Assembly: GCA_007570785.1 (NCBI GenBank)
Contig: ML660211.1
Location: 869,698-933,697 of the forward strand
Length of the DNA: 64,000 nucleotides
Source of the DNA: Antilocapra americana
Taxonomy: Eukaryota > Chordata > Mammalia > Artiodactyla > Antilocapridae
Direction of reading: 5' to 3'
The position numbers were made by a program, and so were the translations under genes. The notes below the pieces were generated by a model. The model did not search any database. It had not been told where the DNA came from and saw only the letters and a program-made list of their open reading frames with translations. This document shows, piece by piece, positions 42,303 to 54,173 of this stretch. The number at the start of each line of letters is the position of its first letter. The stretch's first letter is position 1.

Positions 42303-42582
42303 CAGGGCTTCCCTGGTGGCTCAGATGGCAGAGAATCTGCATGCAGTGTGGGAGACCCAGATTAGCTCCCTGGGTCAGGAAGATCTCCTAGAGAAGGGAT
42401 GGCAACCTACTCCAGTACTCTTGCCTGGAGAATTCCATGGACAGAGGAGCCTGATGTGCTACAGTCCATGGGTTTGCAAAGAGTCAGACACAACTGAATA
42501 TATGGACAGGAAAGACTAGCATGCTGCAGTCCATGGGACTGCAAAGTGTCGGGCATGACTGAGCGACTGAAATGATACTTAT
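42303..42582 (+). mobile_element. Bov-tA SINE followed by a BovB tail
   Basis: A full sense Bov-tA (42303-42500, 'agggcttccctggtggctca' to 'gagtcagacacaactgaa') is followed directly by about 72 bp of a second BovB-derived 3' end (42511-42582, 'gcatgctgcagtccatggga' to 'gactgagcgactgaaatg'). Confidence 0.93.
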
Positions 42583-42599
42583 ATAGACATATATAAATA

Positions 42600-42860
42600 T
42601 ATAAATCAATCATAGAATAAATAATTCATTAAAAATGGTGGGGAGGATAAATTATATTGGGATTGACATATCTACATATAAAATAGATAATTAATAAGGA
42701 TCTGCTTATAGCACAGGGATTCTACTCTGTAATGGTCTATATGGAAAAAGAAGCTAAAAATGAGTGGATATATGTCTATTATAACTGATTCACTTCCACT
42801 GTACATCTGAAACTAACTACATTGTAAACCAACTATACTTCAACACAATTTTTTTTCTAA
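42600..42860 (+). mobile_element. L1 3' UTR
   Basis: The phrases 'gattgacatatctacatata', 'ggatctgcttatagcacagg' and 'ccaactatacttcaacacaa' identify an L1 3' UTR and terminus. Because older L1 ORF2 sequence follows it, this is likely a separate nested insertion. Confidence 0.8.
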
Positions 42861-43940
42861 AAAGTGAAAGAACTTATAAAATTTAAATGGTTGGAACACT
42901 CGAAATGCACACTTAAAAAATGATGATATATGAATGGTGGACAAGCATAAGAAAAGGTGCCCACTGTCACTTGTCACTAGAGTAATGAAAATTAAAACAA
43001 AAATGAGATGTCCCTAAATGTTCAGTTAAGAGACTAAGATGAAATCAACTATTGAAGAAAATATGCAAAACTTGCACTTCCTTGCTATTGTTTGTGAGGA
43101 TGTAAAATGATACAACCATTTTGGAAGACTCTTGGAGAGTTTCTTTTAAATTTCAATGTAAAACCACTTTATATCAAAGGAATTCCTTATCTAGATAGTT
43201 ACTCACTTGAATAATAAAATATGTGTAAAGGCAGAAAGATGTGTATCAGAATATACATTGCAGATTTAATCATCATGGCTCAAAACAGGAAAACAGTTAC
43301 TATTCAATAGATGAATGAGTAAATAAACTTTGGCATATTCATGCAATGATATACTATGGTGGTAGTGGTGGTTTAGTTGCTCAGTCATGTCTGACTCTTG
43401 AGACTCCATGGACTGTACCCTGCCAGGCTCCTCTGTCCATGGGATTTTCCAGGCAAGAATACTGGAGTGGGTTGCCATTTCTGTCTCCAGGGGATCTTCC
43501 CAACCCAGGAATCAAACCCAAATCTTCCACATTACAGGCAGATTCTTTACCAACTGAACTATGAGGCAAGCCCTACTTCATAAGATATACTATACTTCAA
43601 TAAAAAAGAAAAAATGACTGAAATGGGGCATACCACAGATATACCTCAAAATATTAATTTGACCAAAGTAATCCAGATACAAATGTGTACACATTCTGTA
43701 ATTCCATTTAAATAAAGTTTAAACTTTATTAAGAAGAACAGATAGAATTAACCTATGTAATAGAAATCATAGTAATGGTTACCTGTGAGGAGAGGATGAC
43801 TGACTGAAAATAACCATCAGGAAAAATTCTAGGGTGACAAAAATATTCTTTAATTGACAAGGATAATAATTACATAGCAGTTACAAATGTTACTTAAGGA
43901 TACTTAAAACTCATGCATTTTATTTTATGGAAATTGTAGC
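42861..43940 (+). mobile_element. old L1 ORF2 C-terminus and 3' UTR, split by Bov-tA
   Basis: The phrases 'gtgaggatgtaaaatgatac', 'aaatgatacaaccattttgg', 'tggcatattcatgcaatgat' and 'gataataattacatagcagt' follow an L1M ORF2 end and 3' UTR. It is interrupted by the antisense SINE at 43358-43583. Confidence 0.75.
43348..43593 (-). mobile_element. Bov-tA SINE, antisense, with 10-bp TSD
   Basis: The SINE (43358-43583) is bounded by 'gatatactat' at 43348-43357 and 43584-43593. Removing it restores the L1 reading 'gatatactatacttcaata'. A short GGT-rich run precedes the SINE tail. Confidence 0.93.
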
Positions 43941-44107
43941 TTCCAGAATAACATGTAAATCAAAGATGATGTAGGAAAAACACTGAAAAGAGATATTTTC
44001 ATTTCAACACAAAGTTCCGTGGTGAACTTTGCCTGAGTACTATGCTTAGTGTGGTCATCATAAAAGTTAGAGTACAGTAATTTAAGCAGTGAGTGGAAAG
44101 CTTTATT
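43941..44107. other. no recognised feature
   Basis: This is a short AT-rich spacer with nothing to report. Confidence 0.5.
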
Positions 44108-44265
44108 CATAAGCGAATTCACTCAACATTCATTTATCAAATACAGATTTTTGCTGGACATTGTTCAGGCACTAAAGAGGAAGTGGTCAACAACAGGGAA
44201 ATTCTGCCATCATACAATTTATATTCTAGAAGAAAAACAACTAATGGATGAATCAATGGTTGAAA
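44108..44265 (-). mobile_element. L2 LINE 3' fragment, antisense
   Basis: The + strand reads 'ctcaacattcatttatcaaa', 'ggacattgttcaggcactaa' and 'acaatttatattctagaaga', the reverse complement of the L2 3' end. Confidence 0.7.
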
Positions 44266-46159
44266 ATTAATACACTGGATTAGTTCTATAAAGTTAACTT
44301 TTGTAAAAGTGATATTACAAGGGAGAGAACAACATAGAAAATAATATCCAGCTGAAATTCCCAGGTAACCTTTGAGATGGCTCTCTATTTTTTTGTAAAC
44401 CAATTAACTTCTGAAAGCCACATTTTCTCACTTTTTAAATGAAAAGTCTAATCTAGAATACCTATAAATTCACTCTGTTGTAGAATCATGAGCTTCATTT
44501 CCTCATATTATATGATGCATCTTTCCCCATAGATTTTTGTCTCTTTCTATTTTTCCTAGAGTGTATTCTGAGTTGCTAAAAAGAAATCAATAAGATTTCT
44601 GTTATTATTTTAAAATCAAATAAATCTAATTAGAAATTATTTGTTTAAAAAGATCATACCATGTATATGTAGCAATATAGTCTTATTTCATTTTCCCCTG
44701 CCTAAACTTTAAAAAGCCCTCATATTGTGTGTGGGGGGGTGTATACACAAATGCATAGTCATGTGAAGCATCATTGATTATTGGCAAGCAGCTCTCAGGA
44801 ATGAAGGCTGAATTCCAGGAGGACCTAATCATATTCTTGGCCCATTTGAAGAAAGTGATGAGTCCCTTTATTCACCAAAATTCTCACAATTAATGTTATC
44901 ATTCCAAAAAATAATAGGAGGTAAGATGGGTCATATTTATCAGGATGCATACATGGGAAGATTTGGCTTTAAAATATACACGCTTTCATGGGAATTTAAA
45001 AATCAAAAAAATTGCTGTGATTTTCTTTGAAAATTGTGATTGGGGGTTCTGAAAATAATAATCCATATAATCATAGTTGAATTACCAACATAATTCTGCA
45101 TGTGTTGTTTACCTATTCAAACAGAATGTTAATCACTGCAAGTCAGTTCATATTACACAATAATGTAGAAGGAATTGTCAACAGTAAAACAATAATTTTA
45201 TTTTTATTTAAATTCTTATGATCCTTTATTTTTCACAATATATTCTCTTTGTTTAACTAAGTTGTAGAGTCTCATTTGAGCTTGGAAATGAGTGAGATGA
45301 GTAAAATTGCTGCATGTGTCTTAATAAATAACAGAAAATATTTTAATACAGATAGGCACACTGGATTTGCATGCCTTATCAGTTACACAATTAAGACCGA
45401 ACTGCACAGTCCCTATCGCTTACTAAGTAGTATTTAAACCAGAATTTTGTTATCTTCATGCTCTCAGTGCCTGTATGGGCCTATTGTTAACAAAGTAAGT
45501 TGCCAACATCTTACAAAGAAGTGGCCAATTTGAACAGTGTATTGTGATACATTGAAAAAGGTTACTTGAACTCATCTGAGCATTAATAATTAATGACATT
45601 TTATAAAATAAAGATTATGTAAGAATTTATAAATAAGTTTGAATTTGCTGATTATTTCATGACTGAAGTAATTGCTATAGAAGAAATATTAACAGCATCA
45701 GTTTGCACTTAATGTATGAACACTGGTTCTGAGCACGGCATAACGTTTCACCTTTCTCTTAATTAACTAGCAATAGTGCCTCTGGGAGCATATGACAGCA
45801 TAGCTGGTATGCCACTTTTTTGCTCACAAACTCAGGGCAATGATAAAAAACACATGTTTAATGGTTGAAGATAATTTTCTGACTGCAAAAATGGGCCAAA
45901 ATACAGTAAACATAATAGTAAAAATCAGGACTACATGCACTAAAAATGGTTCAGTATCAGTGGTATCCTTTCTTTTTTTGATAGATAACCTTTATAGTCT
46001 CATTTTTTTTAAAAAGAAATTACCCCTACCCCATCTCATCTTCATTCTTCCCCTTCACTCCCTACCTCTCTTCAGCAAAATGCAAATTGAAATTAAATAT
46101 TTTCATTGCACCAGAAGTATATTTTGTACACAAGCTAAAATTTAAGCCCAATCTTTACA
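44266..46159. other. unassigned AT-rich stretch
   Basis: No repeat or gene can be named. A G7 run occurs near 44733. The ORF at 45840-46145 (101 codons) is Lys/Phe-rich and has no recognisable domain. Confidence 0.5.
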
Positions 46160-46464
46160 AAGATCAAATCAGTCACTCCTAAAGGAAATCAACCCTGAAT
46201 ATTCATTGGAAGGACTGATGCTGAAACTCCAATATACTTTGGCCACCTGATGTGAAGAGCTGACTCACTGAAAGAGACCCTGTTGCTGGGAAAGACTGAG
46301 GGCAGGAGGAGAAGGGGACAACAGAGAAGGATGGTTGGATGGTATCACCGACTCAATGCACATGAGTTTGAGCACACTCTGGGAGACAGTGAAGGGCAGG
46401 GAAGGCTGGTGTGCTGCAGTCCATGGGGTCTCAAAGAGTCAGACACGACTGAGACTGAACACCT
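46160..46464 (+). mobile_element. BovB 3' fragment
   Basis: The sense copy begins at 'gatcaaatcagtcactccta', preserves the C-terminal region and ends 'gacacgactgagactgaac'. The internal ORF (46283-46483) is BovB-derived. Confidence 0.94.
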
Positions 46465-46469
46465 GAGCA

Positions 46470-46865
46470 CAGGAATTACGTAAATGCCCATCAACAATAG
46501 AACAGACTTCTACACACAGAGTGAAATATCCTTCAATGGTGGAAACAAATGAACCACAACTTAGATGCCAACAGGGAGGAATTTCACAGAGAATGAAAAG
46601 ACCAAAGAACAGAAACACAAAATACTCATTATTGACTAAAAACGGGCAAAACCAAACTTTGGTGTAGCCATTAGGAAAGGAATTCCCTTAGGAGAGACTC
46701 AGTCCTGACCAAGAGCACCAAGGGGCTTCTTTCGTGCCAATAATGTCTCACTTCTTGATCTGGGTGCTATTAAGATACTAATGCAGCTTGTGGAAGTTCA
46801 GCATCCTCAGCGCTTGTAATCACTGCACTTTTCTACACATATATAATGTTTCAATTAGAAATTTG
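46470..46865 (+). mobile_element. old L1 3' end
   Basis: The phrases 'acgtaaatgcccatcaacaa', 'gaaatatccttcaatggtgg' and 'cttcttgatctgggtgctat', with the terminal 'tataatgtttcaattagaaa', match an L1M ORF2 end plus 3' UTR. Confidence 0.7.
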
Positions 46866-46899
46866 TAATTTTTTTAAAGTTGTCAGAATTAGATATACA

Positions 46900-47986
46900 A
46901 ATGCTTTAAAGCATGACATGTTCAGACACAGAGAATGAAAAGAAATTGAAATGTGCTTAAAGAAATTAAGATAAAAGATTGAAAATATGAGTTAGAACAA
47001 AAAGAAGTAATGGATTAAACGAACAGATTTTAAAAGTACCAAGTAAAATTGTTAGAATTTTCATTTAAAAATCTATAGTATTATGAAGAAACATTAAACA
47101 AACAAAAAACAGAGATCATAAAATCAAACAAGGAAAAAATCAACTGGATTCTTGACAGAAAGGAAGTCAAAATACAGTGGAATAATAACTTTGGTAGCAT
47201 TTAGAACAAGCAAACTATGTTGTGGTTTCCACAAACACATTTCATTAATGCTAATATTTAAGGTTACATTTGAGATAGAACAAATATGACTTCAGACAGA
47301 AAGTCTGAGATTTAAGAGGAAATGATAAACTAAAACAGTGACTAAAATGAGTAAATTAAACATCTAAATTTAGAACTTGAAAAGAAAAAAAAACTTTAAT
47401 AAACCCCTCTCTTCCAAAATAAATAGTCATATGTTAAGTAAAACAATGATAAAGAAAGGAGTTTGAAAAGAATTATACAAAGAAGAGCACATAGAATCAG
47501 TAAAAAAGTCAAAAGAAAGGAATATTACATAATATTCAGAATGAAATAGAGGCATTAATACAGAGGTGGAAGAGATTTTTAAAAGATAAGAAGGTATTGC
47601 AAAAAAACATGAAAATAAATTTGAAAATTTAGAAAAGAGAAGAAAATTTTGTCAAATATAGCTCATGAAATGAAGAAAAAAAAATTAGAAAGCCTAGATA
47701 TTCCTTTCACAAGAATCAAATATCAGGCCAAAATATTTTTTCTGGTGAGTTTCTACCAAAGTTTCAAGGAAGACAGAATTTTAACCTTACAAAAATACAT
47801 TGAGAATTGGAAAAGAGGGCACATTCCCAGAATTCATTTCATAGAGTCAATAAAACTTTAAAACAGGTAGAGGTTAAGAAATTAAAATGATCAGGTTTTC
47901 ACATTGACCATGGATACAATGAAAAACAAAATAAAATCAGATTGAATTCATCAATATTTGTAATAACTAATTCATCAAAAGCAACT
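46900..47986 (+). mobile_element. old L1, ORF1-ORF2 region (left part)
   Basis: The clearest part is 47740-47860: 'gagtttctaccaaagtttca' and 'gggcacattcccagaattca', which match the L1 RT region. Upstream sequence is A-rich and diverged. The element resumes on the right of the BovB at 48577. Confidence 0.55.
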
Positions 47987-48576
47987 TCAGTTCAGTTCAG
48001 TTGCTCAGTCATGTAGAATCTTTGTGACCCCATGAATTGCAGCACGTCAGGCCTCCCTGTCCATCACCAACTCCCAGAGTCTACCCAAATCCATGTCCAT
48101 TGAGTCGGTGATACCATCCAACCATCTCATCCTTTGTTGTCCCCTTCTCCTCCTGCCCTCAATCCTTCCCATCATGAGGGTCTTTTCCAATGAGTCAACT
48201 CTTTGCATGAGGTGGCCAAAGTATTGGCGTTTCAGCTTCAACATCAGTCAGTCCTACCAATGAACACCCAGGACTGATCTCCTTTAGGATGGACTAGTTG
48301 GATCTTCTGGCAGTCCAAGGGACTCTCAAGAGTCTTCTCCAACACCACAGTTCAAAACCATCAATTCTTCAGTGCTCAGCTTTCTTCACTGTCCAACTCT
48401 CACATCTATACATGACTACTGGAAAAACCATAGCCTTGACTAGACAGACCTTTGTTAACAAAGCAATGTCTCTGCTTTTTAATATGCTATCTAGGTTGGT
48501 CATCACTTTCCTTCCAAGGAGTAAATGTCTTTTAATTTCATGGCTGCAATCACCATCTGCAGTGATTTTGGAGCCC
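47987..48576 (-). mobile_element. BovB 3' fragment, antisense, inside L1 ORF2
   Basis: The + strand starts 'tcagttcagttcagttgctc' and ends 'cagtgattttggagccc'. On the minus strand 48593-48369 and 48244-48047 stay open over the C-terminal region. The RT core is not included. Confidence 0.95.
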
Positions 48577-49277
48577 TCCTTAGGCTTATCCAAATTTATT
48601 AGGCAAGCACTTTATGTAATCTACTCACAATAGCAGATTAACAAATTAAAGCAAACAATTCAATTAGCACCCAATATTCATTCATAATTTAAAATATTTT
48701 TAACTAAAAGAAAATTTTTAACTTACAGAAAAATTATAACAGAGAAATTCAGTAATTATATACATGTGTGTATGTATACATATATGAATGTATATATGTA
48801 TGCATGTACTATATGCATGATATACACACACAAATAGACACATAGAATTTAATGATGGACATTGGACATGCTCCTTTAAATTAAAATTTCTTCTAAATAT
48901 TCTTAGTCAATAGTAGGGAAAATCATGACTAAAAGGATTCAAAAGAATGACTCAAACTGTCATTATTATGACATTCTGTGATTGTGTATATAGAAAAGGA
49001 AAGTATTCTAATAATAAAATAAATTACTAAAATTAATAAGGAATTTAGTTTGCTTCAAAAATGCATAATCAGCATACACAAATTCAATTGCATTTCTGTA
49101 CATACTGCACCATAAAATAATATACACAAAAGATATCTTTGTAAATAATGACTACCAATATTTTAAAAATATCAACTCCACCCAAAGGTACCTAGACATT
49201 CACTGCAATGGCAATTCATATACAAAAGCTGTCTGTTTTTTAATTTGATAGAACATGATCTTCAATGGGAAAAACTT
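48577..49277 (+). mobile_element. old L1 ORF2 (middle part)
   Basis: The phrases 'tgtaatctactcacaatagc', 'tgcataatcagcatacacaa', 'attgcatttctgtacatact' and 'cattcactgcaatggcaatt' follow the L1 RT and post-RT region in order. A TG/TA-rich tract lies at about 48760-48835. Confidence 0.75.
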
Positions 49278-49443
49278 AAGGTGGGAGGAGAAGCGGATGA
49301 CAGACTATGAGATGGTTGGATGGCATCACATGAGTTTGAGTAAGCTCTGGGAGTTGGTAATGGACAAGGAAGCCTGGCGTGCTGCAGTCCATGGGATTGT
49401 AAAGAGTGGAACATGACTGAGCAACTGAACTGAACTGAACTGA
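49278..49443 (+). mobile_element. BovB 3' end inside L1 ORF2
   Basis: The segment runs from 'ggtgggaggagaagcggatg' to the 'actgaactgaactgaactga' tail. It has a small internal deletion near 49328. The L1 continues on both sides. Confidence 0.92.
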
Positions 49444-50240
49444 TATTCAATAAAAATCTAAGAATAACATGGCATAATAAAGATTCAAGAACATCCAAGA
49501 TGTAATAGGGTGAATTTGCCTCATCAGAAATCAAGATTTATAATAAAGCTGGTATAAAAGCAGTACAATGTTGATGTCAAAATATAAAATAAAAATTACT
49601 AGAAAATAATTAAAAGGCTATATTCAAATCCACCCATTGATGGAAACTTGATATATGACTTAGCTCACATTACTGTAGTTTGATATCATGGATTTTTCAA
49701 TAAATGATCTGAAACTACTGGTTATCCTTATGGAAAGAATGGGATTAGCCTCCTATCTCACATTCTTACAGAAATCACGGAGAAATTATACATTTAAAGG
49801 TGAAAGGAAAAACTTTACTTTTAGAAAAAAATATAGGAACATATGGAATCAAGATAGAAACACATTTATTAATACAAAAAAAGAATTTCTTAGAAAGAAT
49901 AAATGAATTAAAGAAAAGTTTTATAAATTTGGCTATTTTCAAAATTAAGGATTTATGTTGGCTAGATGATACCCTAGAGAAAATTAAAACAGAAGCTAAA
50001 ACTAGAATTATATATCTGGAGTATATATCAATTATACTGGATTGCTATCTTGAAAATACAAAGGATTACAGATCAGTATGAGAAGCCAAACAATCCAAGA
50101 AATATTAATAATGTGAACAAGTCACTGGTAAGTAAAAATATATATTAGCTAAAATGATAGGATTTTTTAATAACAACTTTGGGGAAAAAATAAAAAGTCA
50201 CCAAATATCCATGAGGATACAGAATTGCAGGGATTTCTAA
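49444..50240 (+). mobile_element. old L1 ORF2 C-terminal region
   Basis: The phrases 'cttatggaaagaatgggat', 'atcaagatttataataaagc', 'tttcaataaatgatctgaaa' and 'tttcttagaaagaataaatg' follow ORF2 to its C-terminus. Open blocks (49688-49906, 49800-50081) are L1-derived. Confidence 0.8.
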
Positions 50241-50637
50241 GCAATAATGGTGCTAGCAATGACCCTCACCCCTCCATCAACAGAGAAATGAAGAAACAGA
50301 GATATGGATGTAGAGATATATAGATATATATAGAGGTGCTACAGATGAAGAGTAAATGTTCCCAGGCACTGAAAACTGGTTATCATATCACAAAGTACAT
50401 GGCTTTTTAATATTTATATTTATTTAGCAAGAATCCCATCACTACTTTGAAAATATAAACAGCCTTCAAGATTCCAACAGTAGATTTAATCTGAGCTGAG
50501 GGTTTCCCTGGTAGCTCAGATTTAAACTAAAACATCTTTAAAATCATCAACTTTCACCTAATTGTTGAAAAGTATATGACACGGCCTGTCACTGTTTTCT
50601 AAACAAAGTTGGAAAGCAAATAATATATCTGCTATTT
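50241..50637. other. mostly unassigned; SINE head stub
   Basis: A GATA-like AT-rich tract lies near 50300-50335. The 19 bases at 50503-50521 ('gggtttccctggtagctca') match the start of Bov-tA but nothing follows, so it is a stub or chance. Confidence 0.4.
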
Positions 50638-51660
50638 ATTTCATAACTTCACATCAGTTCTGTTGCTCAGTCATGTCTGACTCTTTGCAATTCCATGGAT
50701 TGCAGCACACCAGGCTTCCCTGTCTTTCACTATCTCCTGGAGTTTGCTCAAATTTATGTCTATTGAGTCGATGATGCCATCCAAGTATCTCATTCTCTGT
50801 TGTCCCCTTCTCCTGCCTTCAATCTTTCCCAGCATCAGGGTCTTTTTCAATGAGTTAGTTGCCATCAGGTGGCCAAAGTATTAGGAGCTTCAGCTTCAGC
50901 ATCAGTCCTTCTAATGAATATTCAGGACTGATTTCCTTTAGGATGAGCTGGTTTGATCTTCTTGCTGTCCAAGGGACTCTCAAGAGTCTTCTTCAGCACC
51001 ACAGTCAAAAGCATCATTTCTTTGGTGCTCAGCCTTCTTTATGGTCCAACTCTCATATCCATGCATGACTACTGGAAAAAGAATAGCAAAGTGATGCCTC
51101 TACTTTTTAATGTGCTTTCAAGTTTTGTGATAGCTTTGCTTCCAAGGCGCAAGCGTCTTTTAATTTCGTGGCTTCAGTCACTGTCCACAGCAGTTTTGGA
51201 GCCCAAGAAATAAAATCTGTCACTGTTTCCATTTTTACCCCATATATTTGCCATGAAATGATGGGACCAGTTGCCATGATCTTCATTTTTTGAATTTTTA
51301 GCTAGCTTTTTCACTATCCTCTTTCACCTTCATCAAGAGGTTCTTTAGTTCCTCTTTGCTTTCTGCCTTAAGAGTGCTCTCATCTGTATATCAGAGATTA
51401 TTAATATTTCTCCTGGAAATTTTGAGTCCAGCTGATGCTTCATCCAGCCCAGCATTTCACATGATGTACTCTGCATATATGTTAAATAAGCAATGTGACA
51501 ATAGACAGCCTTGACATATTCCTTTCCCAATCTTGAATCAGTCCATTGTTTCATGTCTGGTTCTAACTGTTGCTTCTTGACTTGCGTACAGTTTTCTCAG
51601 AAGGCAGGTAAGGTGGTCTGATATTCCTATCTCTTTGGGAATTTAAGAATTTCATAGCTT
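50638..51660 (-). mobile_element. BovB 3' part, antisense, with imperfect 12-bp TSD
   Basis: The BovB (50650-51648) extends from the tail to upstream of the RT palm. It is flanked by 'atttcataactt' (50638-50649) and 'atttcatagctt' (51649-51660). The RT active-site box reads YTDE (51379-51390) with a stop just before it, so the copy is catalytically dead. Confidence 0.93.
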
Positions 51661-52554
51661 ACTTCATAATAAAAAAAATGAAAATTTGTGATGTTGAAGT
51701 TTCTTTAATTCTACAGAAGCTGTGCTTCATTTTCTTCCTTTAATCTAGCCTCCAAGCAAGCTTTACTATTCCAAACACTGAGATTTTCCCAAAGTTCTGA
51801 CTCTGAGTCTTGCTTCCAATCACATCTGTATTGTGGTGAAATACATTTATGGTTTGATAAATTCCCTATTTATCCAAATAGTTACATTCTCCAAAGTATT
51901 TCATGTGGATTACTTCTTGTTTTGTTTTAATTTATCCATTTTTTTTCACTCTTAATTTTATTTTTGCATTATGACATCATTGGTAAGTATTTTCAAATAA
52001 AAGATTTATGGTGGCTTCTATAACTCATCACGATTAATGGTGAAAGTTAAATATAATGATATAGACACATCACTGTTCTTCACAAACATTTTACAAATTG
52101 ACCTTGACCCAATATAACCACAATAAATATTACTAATAATATTTTATATTATTATTTACTCACATTTTAGTTAATGCCTATCAATGTAAATGTTTCTAGA
52201 TATACTATAGTTGTATGACCATTTAATATAGTATATGGTGTAATCATGAAGAAATAATGACTTAATATCTTTATGCATATTTTTCAAAGATATTTTCTAA
52301 GTAGCAGAAATAAATGTAATCATCTTTTTGTGAATATGTTTCATAAACTCACTGAATCCAATTTACTGATTGATTATTGTTTCCCTTGGATGCCAAGGAC
52401 TTCATTGTCATAAGTCCAAATTTATTCTGCCATGTGTGAATATGTGAAATTAAAAAATTAAATATTAGAATAAAAATCTGGGTTCTACTTTAGGGATTAA
52501 TATTTTTTTGAGAAGGATTACTTCCATGAATATAATATCATAACAACATAAAGC
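51661..52554. other. no recognised feature
   Basis: This is AT-rich sequence without a nameable repeat or ORF. Confidence 0.5.
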
Positions 52555-52780
52555 TAGTCTGTACTCATTGAATGCTTACTGTGGGTCAGACAGTTTTCCC
52601 AGCAATATAACAATTTACTCATTTAATCAAGAAAGCAATATAGCCTCATTTTAGAGATTACAAAGCTAAAGCACAGAAAAAATTACGTGGTTCAGCTAAG
52701 TTATCACAATTTGTAAACAGCAGAACACGGATGGGACTTTGAGCAACCTTACCCCTGAGTGCAGACTCTTAAGTGCTGTG
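52555..52780 (-). mobile_element. MIR SINE, antisense
   Basis: The order 'tgaatgcttactgtgggtca', 'tttactcatttaatcaagaa', 'cattttagagattacaaagc' and 'gtaaacagcagaacacggat' is the reverse complement of a nearly complete MIR. Confidence 0.82.
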
Positions 52781-53928
52781 TGTACTTATCTCAAGCTGAA
52801 TTAAAGAATTTCAATAAATAAAGATTTTATTTAATGAAATACATTTTCATTAAAACACATCTTGTATTGCACAGCAAGGATCTAGACTTGGTCATCTTAA
52901 GTGCTGACATCTACTATTACCCACACACACACACACACGAATTAATGTACTCTGGTGATCAGGGTAAGCTGGGAAAACAGGAAAATTTTGCCTTGTGTGT
53001 GTGTGTATGCACACTCACAGATGTGCATGCATGTGCATGAGCATGATGGTAGACTGGCTGGAGTGAAACTCGCCCCTGATAATGATGACCAGAAATCAGT
53101 TCACTTGGGCAAAAATTGCATGTATGGTTAGCCAGCAAAATAAGTACTCAGTATCAAAATCATCAATTCAGAAAAACTGACCTGCTCAGACAGTTTAAAC
53201 CAAGCAACAGAAAACTGGGTGACCAAATTACCCAGTGGTTCAAGGTGGCAGGTTCTGGGTAGGATGGCTCTCACTAAGCAACAGGGAAAGAATAGTTGTA
53301 AGGTCAAGAGGAAAGATAGGAATGTGGAGCAAGTAATCAGGTGTCAAAAGTAAGGTACAACCTGGGGACAATCTCTCTGAACCTGATTACTAGGACAGCG
53401 ATGAGAAGAATATGTCTGATTTAATATTCAGTCATCTGTGATTTAAACTAGAGCTTTTCCAAAGACATTTTCCTAAGTTCATATTTTTTCTAAGTCTGAT
53501 GGTTTGGTTAACTGAATTTAAATGTGTAGGTAAGTCATAATCATAATTATGAAATTGTCACATATTTATTATTTTCAGGGAAATGATATAGGAAGTGCTT
53601 TACTTCTATCTCTGACTATATTCCCAAAACAACTCTTTGTGGAAGTTATTATCATGCCAAAGATAACAGAGTATATAATTAAATTGTATTTCAGATCCAG
53701 AAACCTAGCTCCTCTTATCGAGAAGGTAGAATAGGAAGATTTTTGGTGAAGAGCACCTTCTAACCAGAGCATCAGTGGCTATTTCACTGAAACAGTGTTA
53801 GGTGTTTCCTGAACGCGATCTATTGTAAATTTAATCCTAGCAATGATTCTGTGGCATAAATATTGATATAACTTTTCTTATGATAAATCAGATAAACATA
53901 TTTCTCACATGAGGCATCAATATAATAT
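52781..53928. other. unassigned, with short CA/TG microsatellites
   Basis: (CA)n at about 52921-52939 and (TG)n at about 52995-53008 followed by TG/CA-rich DNA to 53042. Weak MIR-like similarity may exist near 53585-53720 and 53815-53910, too diverged to call. No gene is seen. Confidence 0.45.
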
Positions 53929-54173
53929 TGACATGTTATTGTGTGTGTGTGCTAAGTCACTTCAGTTGTGTCCAACTCTTTGCAACCTTAAGAACTGTAT
54001 GTAGCCCATTGGGCTACAGAGGATTATAATCCTCTGTCCATAGGATTCTCCAGGCAAGAATATGTAGCGGATCCTCATGACCCAGGGATTGAACCCACGT
54101 GTCTTGTGTCTCATGCATTGGCAGGCAAGTTCTTTACCACTAGCACCACCTAGGAAGCCCTGTGACATGTTAT
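53929..54173 (-). mobile_element. Bov-tA SINE, antisense, with 11-bp TSD
   Basis: The SINE (53940-54162) is flanked by 'tgacatgttat' at 53929-53939 and 54163-54173. The left end has a short (TG)n tail. A local inverted duplication ('gcccattgggctacagaggattataatcctctg' region, 54003-54038) sits in the middle of the SINE. Confidence 0.94.

Noticed and set aside
52834..53040. Plus-strand ORF ending in CVCVCT repeats
   Set aside because: It covers CA/TG microsatellites and is low-complexity.
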